A stretch of DNA of 64,000 nt, from contig NW_027066312.1 in assembly GCF_032884065.1 (NCBI RefSeq), positions 124,001 to 188,000 on the forward strand, read 5' to 3'. The notes under the pieces were generated by a model, which saw only the letters and a list, made by a program, of their open reading frames with translations, had not been told where the DNA came from and searched no databases. Source of the stretch: Artemia franciscana (Eukaryota > Arthropoda > Branchiopoda > Anostraca > Artemiidae). The translations under genes and the position numbers were made by a program. Positions within the stretch are counted from its first letter, which is position 1; every line of letters begins with the position of its first letter. This document shows positions 24,531 through 37,740 of this stretch, piece after piece.

Positions 24531-24959
24531 TTCATAATATAGGCCTATTCTGATTATTGATAGCCTATATAAGCATATTTTCACATTAAGGGCAGGGTTA
24601 GGTGGCAAAGCTCATTCCTAATGTAAATGAATGTTAAGATTGGATTTAGGATGCAATTCTGACTACAGAGGTGAGGGTGGACATCACCCCACCACCTAAT
24701 GTGCTACCTAATAGACTTATGACCCCTGAATTGGAATATACCTATAGAGGTGGGAGTGAAGTTCCTTTTTAACCCAATTGAATGTTAAATTTGGATTTGG
24801 GATACAATTCTGACAAGCCTGTAGAGGTTATTTTTGTTTCTTAGCTATCTGAATAATCCATTAGTATAAATATTATTACACCCCTTGGAATCTGGCAATA
24901 GGTCTAGGCTCCATAAGAAATAATATTTCAACAATTAAAAGCACTGGAATTTGACTTAC

Positions 24960-25079
24960 CTTAATTTTTTCAGCCTCTTCAAAAGCTTCTTTCATGTTTC
25001 TTTTTGGGTTCCCTTTAAAAATGCTAGAGAATGTAATCTCAGAGGTAGCATGTTTTTGCTCCAAATATGTTTTTTCCAT
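24960..25079 (-). CDS. Kinesin-6/KIF20-like motor, proposed exon 1
   Basis: A 40-codon exon from ATG at 25079 to the donor 'AAG|gtaagtc' (GT at 24959-24958), an excellent splice site. An in-frame TGA directly precedes the ATG, so this is the first codon of the frame. It ends EAEKIK in phase 0. Exon 2, 12 kb away, starts VFVRIRP in phase 0, so the splice would read EKIK-VFVRIRP, matching the usual K-V-x-V-R-x-R-P entry of kinesin motors. The N-terminal segment is charged and not a domain by itself. The link between the exons rests on phase and on the junction sequence; a transcript would settle it. Confidence 0.65.
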
Positions 25080-25133
25080 TTCAAGTCAGCCTACAATTTT
25101 CTGTAAATGATATACTTCTCTGTGTATTAACGA

Positions 25134-27409
25134 TATACACTTAAAGCAATAGTTACAATTGACTTAACGTCTACTATTTTTAAACATTAATTTTTTGCCG
25201 TTGAATGTCTAATAGTCCTTTGCCGTTGAATTATTTAAATTCATTTAAAAGTTAACATTCTCTGCTACGCTGCCAATTATGTCCAAATACCATGAGAAAC
25301 ATCGAAAAACTCAGACAAGCGCGGAAATAAAGAAAAACGAAACCTGGCACTGACTAGATTGTCGCCGCGGATTTGGTAAATAATTACCCTTTTTCTTAAA
25401 TGAAAGCAGAGCGAATTCAACTGTTATGTCGAATGCATATTGTTTTTTCGTCCTGTGCACAATTACACAGGAAATCTGCTTAATTTACTTAACATAAATT
25501 GCACGTGAGTATTGCTACTTAGGAAGTATCCGTAACGAGCATCCTAATGCTACTTAGAAAGTTGAGTATTTTTCGGCTTAGCGATGATAACAGATGGCTC
25601 CCTTTTTTTCTATGTATTTAATTATTGTATTTTTTCTTATTGTATTTTTCTATTATTATTATCGGCAAACTATAGTGATATACTCAAAGTTTTTAAGAGG
25701 GTTTTCGTGTTTACTGATAGGCTCTAAATAAAACTATAGAGGCCAAATTCTACAACAATTTGTGGTAAGGTTTTGACAAATACGAGAAGTTTTGCCAAGT
25801 TTCAGGATAGAATAAATAGTAGCAATAGGAAGAATTTGACCTTCTATACGTCTCACTAATTTTAATAGACCGTAGGTAAGGCTAATCTCGCTTCATTTAT
25901 TAAAAAAAAAACTATATTTTTAGGTACTAGTCATCGTTACATTATGAAATTGTAACATTAAAAATTAGTATGGAGTTTTTTAATTGTATGAGGTGAAACT
26001 TGTGTCACTATAATTGTAAACAGGGGCAGCAATTGATATAAAAGTGTTGGCTACGGGGATGTAGCCAGTATGCATTTTTTTTTCTTTTGTCTAGCCGAGA
26101 GGCATTTTTTCTTTTATTGACTTTTTAAACAAAATTCAAAATGTTTGCTAATTCGTAAAAGTTATTTTTAGAATAATGAGGATAGTACTTATGTTTGAAT
26201 GTGAACGGGAAAATATCGATTGGAATAGACCCTAGCAAAATCACGTAATTTACGCTATTTAATACTTACGATAATGAATATCCGGATAAATTAGTTGTAC
26301 TTTTATATTGATGGAGCCACTGTGATTACTATTTGAAAGTTTTTGCTTTTTCATAATATGATGTTCTTCGCTTTTTAATTCATGTAACACCTATTTAACT
26401 CTAGACAGATCAAAGACAACGATGCTAACTACGTCTCAACGAGCAATGTCATTTAAGAAGTGTTCATTCTCACTGATATAATATGATCTACGGTTCAGAG
26501 TTCTGAAAATAATTTGACAGTCCCAAACCCACAACAGTTTCAAACCCATATGAAAATATATATTACATAGAATTAAATATCCATTAGTGACACGTAAGAA
26601 ATGTTTTTAGTGGAAATGCTCAGACAATTATTCAATAAAACCTTAAGCTGTTTTTTAGAAAATAAATTTTGCTACTTATTCTTCCACGGGATAAAGGGCC
26701 CCAAAACCCCTTTGGTATCTTTAACTAAGAATTTTTTGAAAGTATTTTACGTTTCTGAAAGTATTATTTCAAATATTAAGAAGCGTTTTGTTTACCAGCT
26801 GACTTCCAAGACAGTTTTAGTCAAAACATATGTTAAAGCTTAATAAACTCAGAAAAAGGCCAAACCATTGCAAACAAATCAAAACAAAGAACAAGAGCTA
26901 TACACACCATAAATATTTCGAAGTTTGGCGTAAGAAATTGATTAAAAAAAACCATTGTTGATTGTATAAAAATCTATTGACTGCAAAAGAAATTTATTTT
27001 TTTTTTACTAAAAAGATATTCCAGCTAATCAGTATTTTATACTTTCTGAAAATAGTAATTGTTTTGCAGGTCGCATAATTTGATTTGCAGTTTCCGGGCT
27101 CGAACCATTCTACTAAAAGCATGTTAACTATTTATTATATCATCGATAAGGCTGTTTTTTTATCAGAAAGCAGTAGTATGAAAATGTCAAACTTTGGTGA
27201 GAAGAGAAAAAAATAAGAAATTCGGGCGGCCACAAAAGAGCAAGGGACCATGTCCCTTGAAAATTGGTATACAAGGTACTCTTCAGAAAACCACAGCCAT
27301 TGTTTTCTATACGATGAATTTGGAAGAAAAGAAAAAAAATTAAGTTGTTCATAATAGTGAGTGGTAAGTGAAGATTGAACCATGTTAAAATCCATTAATA
27401 CTACTATTG
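25134..27409. other. Upstream of the kinesin gene; no gene recognised
   Basis: The kinesin promoter and 5' UTR should lie just right of 25079. No core promoter motif could be assigned by eye. A G+C-rich island 'gtcgccgcggattt' occurs near 25361. An 80-codon ORF at 26601-26843 is unrecognised. Confidence 0.35.
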
Positions 27410-28150
27410 CTACTAATAACTATGTGCAACACCAATCCACCTGATGTTAGCACAGCTACACAAACACTCCTACATCGTAGTCTTTTCAAATCATCCCTCT
27501 TTACACCCTCCTAAGAAATTTATATTTTCGCTGAATCCCTCCTAACTAACTTATCCAGGGATTATCTGCTTTTTGTGCCTAGATTATTGGCGTAAAGGGA
27601 CGATCTTTGGTAATCTGTTATTTGTCATCCCCAGAGTATTGCCCAACCATTTCAACCTTTCTTTCATCATTTCTAGAAATTGAAAATTCATCAACCGTTC
27701 TAGAAATTGGAATGCATCCACTTTTTTTTTATCACGGTCTATTGTTTGAAATATGGTCAGTTAGACGGGTGCACAAAATGATCTTTAGGCAATTCCTTTG
27801 GAAAGTATTTAACAAATCCTCTTTTGTGATTCGGAGTGCTACCTTTCAGAGCCATACTGACCACTGTTATCGCTGTAGCTTCCAATATTATAATATAAGT
27901 TCACCGACTTACGTTCATGATCTATCAAACTTTTTTGAATTGTGAAGAAGAAATTTGGGCTTTTGCTATTCTGTTTTTGACATTTTCATTTTATCTATGA
28001 AATCTTTTCTAATAATTCCATCTAGGTAAGTTAAGTTGTCAATTTGATCAATCTTACTTCTACGCAGCACCGCCTCTACGCCGTCAGTTATGAAGCGAAC
28101 TGTTCTTCGCTCCAAGCTTTGTAAACTGCATCTCAGAGTCTAAAAAGTAT
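27410..28150 (-). pseudogene. RTE-like LINE, C-terminal relic, antisense
   Basis: On the minus strand the 28.1-28.0 kb segment gives KIDQIDNLTYLDGIIRKD, the characteristic block after the RTE palm. 27.9 kb gives the diverged 'ILEATAITVVSMAL'. 27.66-27.58 kb gives RLKWLGNTLGMTNNRLPKI, and 27.5-27.42 kb gives EEGVKRDDLKRL and RCRSVCVAVL. The order is that of the family C-terminus seen at 36.6 and 47.5 kb. Several shifts and stops are present. The plus-strand ORF at 27607-27945 is a shadow of this. Confidence 0.75.
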
Positions 28151-31100
28151 ATAATGCTAAGTAATTTCATTCCCTTTTAGCCTAAAATGTCTTCTCTTAC
28201 CCCTTACTTGAAGTTTCTTTTATTTTGTATGAAAATTTTTTTTTCATTGATATGTTTTTTCTTCTTTTTAGCCTAAAATTTGTTCTCTTACCCCTTACCT
28301 TTCACAAAAATCTTAGGAGTGCCCTTTCTGTTTTTTTTTACCTTGGTATTTTTCCTTTCTCATTATTCACTACTGAGTTTTTTCAGTTACAACAGATTAT
28401 CCAATATTTATGCCTGATATCAGGTTTTTTCAACTACTCTACATGGTACAGTAGTGCCAGTGGCTGATCAAGGGGGGGGGTCCCATGATATGGATAGAGT
28501 TTGACCGAGCATTTATATAAAAAACAACTTCTGACGAAACTTCTTGGTACCCTCTCCACCCCATCAATATAAATCCTCTATTCCCCAGTAGGAAGCATCA
28601 AAAGACGCTGTATCTAAAACAATTAGGAAAATTCTGTCTAATATCCTAATTCTACACGTTGAAATTTCAAAATATCTAGCCATCAAGCTCTGGCCTACTT
28701 ATGCTTCACGTTTGGGAGAACGCGCCTTCAACTGTTAATGCAGGTAGCTTTTTTCTAGCAATAGCTTTTCTATCTTGTCGCTTAGAGGTTACCCGAGCAA
28801 TGCATACTTAACCAACTGAACTAAATGCCAATTTAAAATTTTCAGCAAAAAAAGGAAACTCCTTGTGAAGGCGGTTTCTTGGCAAGTAATTCCCTACGGT
28901 ATTTTCTAACATGAAACCAACAAATTAAAGCATACTTGTTGAGATTACTCTCCTTTTCAAGTAAAGTTGGCCTTCTTAATTGAGCGTGACTACTATCGTC
29001 CTTTGGATAATAAAAAACACGTATTGTTATGAATCAGTCAACCTGTTAACGCTTTGTGATTTGACAGTGTAAAATTGGTTTGTTTAAAAAATGAAGAGAC
29101 AAAGACTAGTCTCCCCTGACTGTAGATTAAGAGTTTTTTCCAGTTCCTTCAGAAGTGAAAGTTGCAATTTTGTTATCCATACATGAGCTGAAGAGTATGC
29201 TCGAACTAAGACAATCAATTAGGTTAAAAGTTGTTTGTGCCCAGACTAATCCTCTAAGGATACATCAACCATGAAGGAAAACTTTTGAAAATCACTTGTT
29301 TGATCTTCTTTATCCATCCCCGTTGTTCAGATGCTAGGTTTGAGATACTTTGTATCTCCTGTGAAAACAAAATCGAACCTCCTTTTACTGAGGATGAATT
29401 TTACGTACCCTACTTTTAAAGATCAAGGGACTTTTTGGGTTTGTACCATGCATTTATTGGATTGTTATTGGTTATAAACGTGTATCATCTTATCTGGCAT
29501 GAATAGATGCTCCTCTTTCATGAATGTGTGGGTCAGGCTGAAGGTAGGGCCTTTATTTTGGTAAACCCCCTTTTTATTCTAAGCAATACCCATGAAAACT
29601 TGCACCGTACAAAAACCTATTTTTGCTAACCAACTGAGATTCCATCCAAAAAATTCAAAAATATGAAACCATTTGTGACTTTGAATTTACTTTTGTAACT
29701 TGAATTGAAATTATTTAGCTATATTTCTAAAACTATTTTCAGTCCATAGTTTACGTAACAAATTTTGAAATTCCCAATTAGTTGAACACTATAAATGAAC
29801 AAGATTATCCCTAATGACATCCTTTGTTCCTTTCAAAGTAAGAACAAGGATCCAAAATAACTCTGAATGTCACCTTTATAAAGAAATTAATTCAGAAGCA
29901 GCTAATCTGGTATTATGAATAACTAATCCTTGTTTATCTAAGATTATTGGCTAAATTCAATAGTTGAAAAACCACAACGATGAAAAAGCTACTGACCATA
30001 CCTGTCAAAGTAAAAATCTGTAGAAATATTCAAGATTTCTGAACATAAAGGTTTTTCAAAAAATACAATGGCTTCTAATATTGTCAGGTTAATACAACAG
30101 ACCAGTACTAAAGGTGAAAACCTTCATAAGAGTGTAAACAATTTTCAACTGGTCATCATGAATCCAGTCTTTGTAGTTTTTCTTACATTTATGTAAATTA
30201 TACAAGTCAGAAATATATTTGAAACTCAGGTGAAACTTTGACCGAATTAAGATTTTTACCATTTTTTCAATGACCAATGTTTTGGTTACGTACAACTATC
30301 GTTTTTACTCATTAATAACAACCCTTTTTTGAGAATTTTGTCACTCTATCCGATGTTTACCTTTTCCCGAAAAAAATTAACTGCCTCTTTTCATCAAATA
30401 AATGAAAAGTGGGCATATGTTCGGATCATTATTCTGATCTCCACCCAGTGCACAATGGAGAAAATAAAGTAGTCTTGTAGATTTTTTTTTTCAATTTTGA
30501 TTAAAAGCCTCGGAATTTTTTGCCAGATTAAAGTTTTTCGACAACTAAACAGGTTGAAACCTGCTATGAACAAAGAATGACAAACCCTATTAGCACTGTC
30601 AAATTCACTCAACAAACAAAAAAATGAAAGCCAGCACTTTCGAATCCACCATATTACTAATAAATTTCTTTAGATCCTAGCTCTCTTTTACTTTATTTTA
30701 ACCCTCTTGAAATTCTTGTGTCCTCCTTGGAGTTACTTTGTTAATGTAAAAAACATCATTTGGACAGCTAATGCTGGTATTTCCGAGTTTAAGCTCTTCA
30801 ATAAATTTTGTATTTCTCTTCTAATTCTTAAACTGTATTGCTTTGGAATCGACTAAATTTTATCCTTCTAGTTTCAACCTTGTGTTTCATGGAAACCCTG
30901 TGGATATTCTTTAGAGATAGTACAGTCACATACACTCTGCTTTTATAGAAAGCTCAGAATAAAACGCTTGTCCACAGGAAAATGCGTTGTGACTCGGTTT
31001 TCCTAAAAAAATCAGCACTTAACTTTCACAAAGGAAACATTTTCTTGTTTTTTTCGCCAAGTATCTACCTTTTTTCCCATGGATTATTTACTTCATTTAC

Positions 31101-32333
31101 GAAAACTATTTCATCTACAAGTCTATTTTCATTCTATGAAAATAGTCTATTTCATTTTATGAGTGTTTTAATTTTGAAAAACGATTTCGGCTCTTTTGAG
31201 CTTCGGCTCTTCAGAGTTGATTTTCTCGTCCTGAAACCATAAGCTGCAGCAAATGGAAAATTCAAAGTATCTTTCATGTGATCTATATTTCAAAAATGAA
31301 TAAAAAGAAACAAATTAAACATGTTTACCTAGTCAGTCCCTTCGACTATGAATGGTAAAGCATGTCTATGGCATATACTTCTTTTGCATGCTTATTAAGA
31401 TCATGATTCTTTTTAATTGGCCAGCGATAAGGTAAACATGCTGGCAAGAAATTAGCTTGAGGGTGGAGCAAAGTATTGAAAAAGTTAGGATACCTTTTCT
31501 GTATTCTAGGGGTATACCCACCCTCCACTTTAATGATCCCTGATATTGTCCTATGTTGTATAAAAAAATTTAAGAAAATAGGCCTATTAGAATTTTTATT
31601 TAATACCCAAATAGTTTTCAGGCTATTAAAAAGAATTTTTATGTTTGCTTTCATTTTTATCCACATAATAGATTAACTTTTACCCTGCATATTTGTCCAA
31701 CTGATCTAAATTTTTTTTGCAGTGATGTGATCATATTGGCTGATTTAGAATGAATGTTTGTAATTGTTTAGTTTCATCACAAGTTGGAAACTATGCTTCA
31801 AAGCAACATAGTTTCCAGTTTAAAGCACTTAGAAATGCTAATTCTAGAAGTGCATCTATTTCTGGTTGACCCTCCTCCTCCATGGGGCCAACTAAATATG
31901 TGTAAAGTGGGCAGGGTTTTGAAGTTGAGGGAAAAGTTAGGGTTGTACAATATGAATGGTGTTATATTTAAATGCTAATTCCAACCATCACTGGTAATTT
32001 CTTTTAATTGGAAATTGAAAGATAATTAAAAACTTACACATCCATTAATGCTAATATCCACTTTCACTTTCAAGTTTAAACTAGCCAGCTGTCTAAAGAA
32101 AACAAACATCCAATTTTGCTTTTATGTTACAGTACCTATAGGGCAAAGCAAATTAGTCCATGAGCCCTTTGGGCATTGGGCAAGGTCTGTATTCTGATTG
32201 GTTGACTTGTTAGTTGATGTTTATGACCTGCTTCATGCTTACTCTTTCAGGCTTCAGGCCAAATAATTATTCAATAAATATAGGCCCCATAGGTGCACAA
32301 TACAACAGTTCAAAGCTGTGATGGTTTGATACA
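28151..32333. other. No gene recognised
   Basis: AT-rich sequence with several short ORFs (28225-28467, 30394-30615, 30982-31242, 31346-31666), none with a domain, repeat or paired splice signals that I could support. Confidence 0.35.
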
Positions 32334-33930
32334 ATGGGCTTTGAAGACTTTAGAAAATCTGTTGCTTTCCACAAAAGAAAATGGACAGAAAGAAGGCCAT
32401 TATTTCCAGTAACTTTTCATCACACATCATTGTATATGTTCCAAAAACATGCAAAAAGAAAACATTTGTTTTGTCTTGCTGCCACCCAACTCAAGCCAGT
32501 TAACACAGCTACTGGACTTTGCTTACTTCTGTCCAATGAAAATAGCATGGTGAAAGATTCTGCTTAGATTTGAATCTTGTAAAGGCTCCAGGAGTACAGA
32601 CCTTTCCAAAAGTGACTTTCTGAAGTTATTGAAGAAACTTTTGGATGCTCTTGATGAAGATAATGGATCAGTAGATATGATATCAGGATTTTGAAAAGCT
32701 GGATTATCCTGTTTAACCCAAGAAGGTACTAAACCAGCTACCAAGTTGTACAACTATAACATCACATGCTGTTTTAAACAAGACAATAGTTGAGTATTTG
32801 AAAGAGCTTCAGAGGGGCAACAACACTTGCAAACTACTAGAAAACAACTTCTCAAGTCGGGTATACTTATCATCCCTTGCAAGTGCAACAAGAGGTCAAA
32901 CACAGAAGCAGCAAGTCCCCCATTGCCATCAATGTGAGCACCAGCAATTTTTCTCTGTACCTGCTGTCCCTTACTAGAACAGCCTCTCCAATGCCACCAT
33001 CCAGTCCAAAACCACAAATGCATTTGAGAAAGGAGTTGATCAGGACTAGGTCAATGCAGGGTGTAGATTAACCTGGGATGCCAGACCATAGTCATGTCAC
33101 ACCACCAGTGGGATGTTTCAAAGGAGGCTCATCATCACCTTATCTTGCTGGACATGTGATTTTAGTAAATTTTAAGAAAAAGTGAAAGGCCCCATTGACA
33201 GAAGAGAATCAACATCCTACCTGGAAAAAAACTACTGTGTAGATGATGTGAAGCCTGTAGGTGAACCACAGCTGAGTGAAGAGGAAGAGACACATGTTGA
33301 AAAGATTAACTTTCCAAAGAGTTCCCAATAGTAAGTAAATAATACAAAGAGATATTATCCTAAATGTCATGAAAAAAGGTCCCCCATATGTTCTACATTC
33401 AAGAAAAAGCAAGCCAAGAAAAGAACAGAAAAAAAAGATTGAGTCATCCAAAGACAACCATAGCTCAATTGAAGACACACACATGTCATCCAAGAGAAGA
33501 AATGTGACAAAGAAGAATCCCACAGTTGATGCAAAAGCCAAATGTTGCTGATGATCTCAAACTTCACAAATGAACTTTTGTGCAGTTCTTATACAAAGAA
33601 AAAACATTTGCTGGAATTTCTAGGCCAAATTAATGTCAATAAGTTAGTTCCTGCATTTGAACTATTGCAAACTTGTTTGGGTTTTATCTTTTGTGTTTAT
33701 GTTTTGCATTGAAGAAACCAAAGTGTACTGTTTTGTTCCTAGACAGATACAACATAATAGCATTCTTAGCAAAACCAAAGACCAAGGAACCAGGGTCATG
33801 ATTCCTGATTGGAAGAAACACTGCTGGGAGCCTGTACATGTTCTTGCTGAGAGTTTCCACTACCCTGGATGGCCCTTGAACACCATGTTATTGTTATATC
33901 ACATTAGAAGAGTGAGTAGCCTAGGTTAAG
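32334..33930 (+). other. Decayed coding-like region of unknown family
   Basis: Composition is less AT-rich than the neighbours, and there are ORF pieces at 32334-32567, 32877-33071, 33369-33551 and 33657-33929. Frames change between pieces. One reading near 33220-33320 gives an acidic run, DDVKPVGEPQLSEEEETH, followed by a lysine-rich segment. That acidic-to-basic layout is common in C-terminal tails of transposases and nuclear proteins, but I do not recognise the family and assign no function. It could be an old DNA transposon or a retrocopy. Confidence 0.3.
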
Positions 33931-34935
33931 TTAGTAGTGGCAGCTTGACTTGTTTTATTCTGCTGTCTTCATTGATAAACATAATCATGGGCCTCTTCCA
34001 CTGCCTTGTCTGAGGAATGTTATTTCTGTCACATGTACTCAAGATCTAGGGTTACTGTGTACATCTAAAGAACAAATCATACTGGCGTCTACCTCTTCTT
34101 TGTAAGTTTCAACTTCTATGACATCCTCTTCAATCTGGAAATTAGGACCCCTATTGCAACCTTCATTTGTTTAATTTGGTCAATCTTCTTAAGTTTCAAG
34201 GAGCTCCATGAGTTAGATTTTTTATGGCTACTTATGTAGACTTCCTGAAAAAGTAAAGAGTAAAATGTAAAGGGAACAAAGGGTAAAAATATTCACCTTC
34301 TTGGAAACAAAAACTTTTTGACCTGTGGGTATGCTGTACTTCCTCATGTAAAGGTTGGAAGTCCATCAATATCTGTATAAAAGAAAAGATAAACTATGGA
34401 AGCAGTGTAACTATAGTTTTCCTATTGATTGTTGGCTATTTGTACATCTAACTATTTTTCAAAATATTTGACCCTGACAGTTTTTTTTTATTATGTAAGC
34501 AGTCAGGTAGGGTAACAACCTCCCTTAGCTCCTTTCTGGATAGATGCTGAAATTTGACTGACTCACTGAAGATTCTTTGTGTGGTTTTTTATCATTATGT
34601 AGTACAACAATGGTGTAGCCCCAAGGGTTGTTGAGAAATACCAAAAATGTACATGGGGTAATTTTCTACCCCACCCAACCAGTTAATGGCAAATTTTCCA
34701 TGGAATTTTAGTACAATGGTCCCTGGATAAACTGAAACTCCTATCAGTGATAAATACTAATTCATGAGGTACACTTAGATCCCAAACGGCTGTAATCTCT
34801 GTGTTAATTTTAGCAATCTAATACACAGCAATTAAGTAACTACATAATTGCTTGATGACAAAAATATATTTAAGCCAAAACGTTGAATCATCAGTTATCT
34901 TAAATCACACTTGCTATAAATAGGACAAATCCAAT
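33931..34935. other. No gene recognised
   Basis: AT-rich sequence between the coding-like region and the LRR exon. No repeat or ORF of note. Confidence 0.35.
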
Positions 34936-35354
34936 GTCCACAAGAGATGATCAAATCAGAAATGCTTCCAAGGTTGCTGTTTTCAATATGTTTATAGGGA
35001 ATTTTATACTTCCAAGGATTATGCAAACTATTTTTTTTATGAGGGGTATGTTAATGGAACTTCTATGGGTTGTACATTGTAAAACAAAAATCATTTGTGG
35101 AAATGACCCTATATAATTAATTCTACTAATACTATTATTTGTGAAGTATAGTTGTAGGATACTGTTCGGTAGGTTTTTAGGTACTTCAGTAGATAAATTA
35201 TCAGAAATATCCAGGTAATCTAGGGATTGGTTTGAGGGAAAGGTATTTTCTACAATGAAAAACATGCCTTTGTCATTGCTAGGGATCAAAAAGTTAACGC
35301 CATGACAGTTGAAATTCAGAAATTTCTCAAGAACTTCCATGCTATTGTTAGTTG
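34936..35354 (-). CDS. Leucine-rich-repeat protein, single exon or fragment
   Basis: The minus-strand frame follows a good acceptor, 'aaactttgcag|TCAACTAAC', near 35355. It contains CHGVNFLIPSN, then a repeat SLDYLDISDNLSTEVPKNLP, and next NSILQLYFTNNSISRI. This is the xLxxLxLxxN pattern of extracellular LRR proteins (Toll or chaoptin type), which bind ligands outside the cell. The frame continues to a stop at 34951 through the less typical FPINILKTATLEAFLI. No signal peptide or transmembrane segment is in this piece, and neighbouring exons were not found. It may be one exon of a longer gene, or an isolated pseudo-exon. Confidence 0.5.
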
Positions 35355-35609
35355 ACTGCAAAGTTTATTGCAGAGAAAACGCACACCTAAATATAAATGT
35401 TATGAAAATGTCTTGTATTAGAATTACTTATTGAATGTAAAAATTTATTGTTATATGTAGGTAATTACTTTTGAACAACTGATTTAACCACTTTCCAAAA
35501 CATTTAGCCTACTAGTGTTGATAATTTTTTTGTGTGATTACAAAAAAGAAGATACATGGGCCTGTCTAAGGGCCCTCATATGCAATTTCCCCTTGAAGCA
35601 GTTATTGAA

Positions 35610-36460
35610 TTGCGAAAAAGCATAAAAAAGGCATTAAGTTATATATTAACTTTCATCCTAGTTAAATTGTGTTGTAAACTGCAAATTTACCCTTTAAACT
35701 GTGTTGATAAGATATTCATTTCAATAAATTACTATCTCAAGCCTCAAAGGGCCAAATTCAAAGTTTCAAGTGAAAATATTCAAAATAAAATACAAAAACC
35801 AGAAAACTGGCAAAATTGTCAAATTGAAAACAAATAAGATCATTTTTAGTCCAGTATTGAACTGAGAATGTCAGTTAAAAACTTAAAAACTGAAACCAAA
35901 AGTATGTACATATAATATTTTTTAAGGGATATTAGAAAAAAGGGTAGCACCAGTTTCCAAAAATAAAAGAGAGAGAAACTAGTGGAATATTTGTTTGTTT
36001 ATTCTGTAAGGAAAGGAACTAAGATGTTTCTTGTGTCTGGAGATAAAGCAGAAAATAAGGAATAAGATAGGAACAGCTTGAGGTGCTCAGTTTGGGAAGC
36101 AGCATCAAGTTATATGTTCACTTTCACCCCTAGCTAAATTGTGTTGTAAACTGAAAATTTACCTTTTAAACTGTGCATATAAGATATTTATTTCAGTAAA
36201 TTACTATCACCTGCCTCAAAGGGCCAAATTCAAAGTTTCAATCGAAAATATTCAAATAAAACACAAAAACTAGAAAACTGGCTAAAAGGGATATTCAATA
36301 AAAGGTAGCACCAGTTTCCAAAAAAAAAGAAAGAGAAACTGGTCGGATATTTTGTTTATTTCTTCTGTAAGGAAAGGCACTAAGGTTTTTCTTGTGTCTG
36401 GAGATAAAGCAGCAAATGGGGGACAAGATAGGAGCAGGTTGAGAAACAGCTTGAGATGAC
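35610..36460. repeat. Imperfect tandem duplication, unit of about 400-490 bp
   Basis: Bases 35630-36085 and 36105-36440 share 'aaattgtgttgtaaactg', 'cctcaaagggccaaattcaa', 'gtagcaccagtttccaaa' and 'cttgtgtctggagataaagc' in the same order. The second unit is shorter by internal deletions. No gene. Confidence 0.7.
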
Positions 36461-36589
36461 ACATAATCCAGATGGGCAGTGATGTTTTGGGAAAATGTTT
36501 TTTGTGCAAGGGTTTGTTTTTCAAAACGAAGCACAACATAACTCTTATATACTCAGGTGTTTCCAACCTAGCTTTTTTAGAAGTAGAGT

Positions 36590-36915
36590 ATGGAAGCACA
36601 GAAAATGTGGTTCAATCCTGCTTTCTAGGACTATAATGAAAGAAAGGCTGAGATGGCTAGGGCACATTCTGTGGATGAAGGGTGACAGATTGCCAAAGAT
36701 TTTCCTTTTCGGCCAACCATCTGGGGCTAAAATGAAAGCAGCTCGTCCTCGTCTGGGGTGAGAGGATGTCATAAGGAAAGATTTAAGGGAAATGGGAGCT
36801 TCCTGGGAGAGTGTAAAGAGAGAGGATTTAAATAGGTTGGGATGTAGGAGGAGCGTGCGTAGCTGTGTTGACCTCAGGCGGCTTGGTGCTGTGGTGAGAT
36901 GTTTGTAGTTGTAGA
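36590..36915 (+). pseudogene. RTE-like LINE, C-terminal end
   Basis: Translation gives RKCGSILLSRTIMKERLRWL, then GHILWMKGDRLPKIFLFGQP, then SGAKMKAARPRLG before a TGA. It continues as EDVIRKDLREMGASWE and RRSVRSCVDLRRLGAVV. This is the C-terminal end of the same family as the 42.2/47.1 kb copy. One stop interrupts it. The role of this tail in the family is not established. Confidence 0.8.
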
Positions 36916-36970
36916 GAGTATAGAACCATATTTTCATCAAAATGATTCACATGGCTCTTTTTGGATGTAT

Positions 36971-37740
36971 TCAATTTTTCCTGATTTGTAATAGATGTCT
37001 GAGTGCAAAAAATGACAAAAATATTGAAGATGCTGGCAGATAAAGAAGTATAGATCTTTCAAGAATGGGAAGGGAGATGCTAAATTTATTTAAAAGCTTA
37101 AGCAGTGAGATAGATGCATTAGTTCTATGGAATATATCTTTAACATACATATTTCGGTTCCAATTGATATAAATTATGAAAAAAGGCAATTTAAAGGAGG
37201 ACACAGAAATTTCAAGAGGGATAGGGTTAAGAAAATTGGGCAAGGATTTTTGGAAACATATTGGCATTATCATAGATTTAGAGGGGTTTCCTCTCATGTC
37301 TAAGTCCAGGGCATCATCTACAATGTCATTGAGGATGCTCATTAGGCTGCTTATTGAATTTCTGAAGTAGGTTTCAACTACCATCAGGTGGTGAGATGTT
37401 TGTAGTAGTAGAGAGTGTGGAACCCTATCTTCATCAAAAATTCTTCACATGGCTTTTTTTGGATATATTCAATTTTTCCTGATTTGTAATAGATGTCAGG
37501 GTACAAAAATTGACAAGAATATTGAAGATGAAGGAAGTGCAAGGAATCCTTCATATGCGTTCAAAACCAGGTTTTCCATCATTCTTTTTTGAGGGGGTTA
37601 TAATACCAAGTTTCCATATTTGTGGAATTTGCCCAAACTTGATGATCTCACTGAAAAGAACAGACAAGGGCTATAAAAGGAAAGCACTAATAAGAAGAAA
37701 TGGGATATCCAAAGGATAAGCACTGACCTACATTTGACAG
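36971..37740 (-). pseudogene. LINE-C: reverse transcriptase relic with internal duplication
   Basis: On the minus strand, 37720-37550 gives EIIKFGQIPQIWKLGIITP, the fingers motif before the palm of CR1-like enzymes. 37384-36971 gives an open 137-codon frame with GNPSKSMIMPICFQKSLPNF (after the catalytic motif), INWNRNMYVKDIFHRTN and SISLLKLLNKFSISLP. The palm with its catalytic aspartates is missing between the two. Part of the neighbourhood, 36890-37030, is repeated at 37385-37530 ('gatgtttgtagt', 'cacatggct', 'caatttttcctgatttgtaa'), so a ~490-bp duplication accompanied the loss. Confidence 0.65.

Noticed and set aside
36495-36761. A host gene from the 88-codon ORF
   Set aside because: The second half is the RTE-like C-terminus; the first half is duplicated AT-rich sequence.
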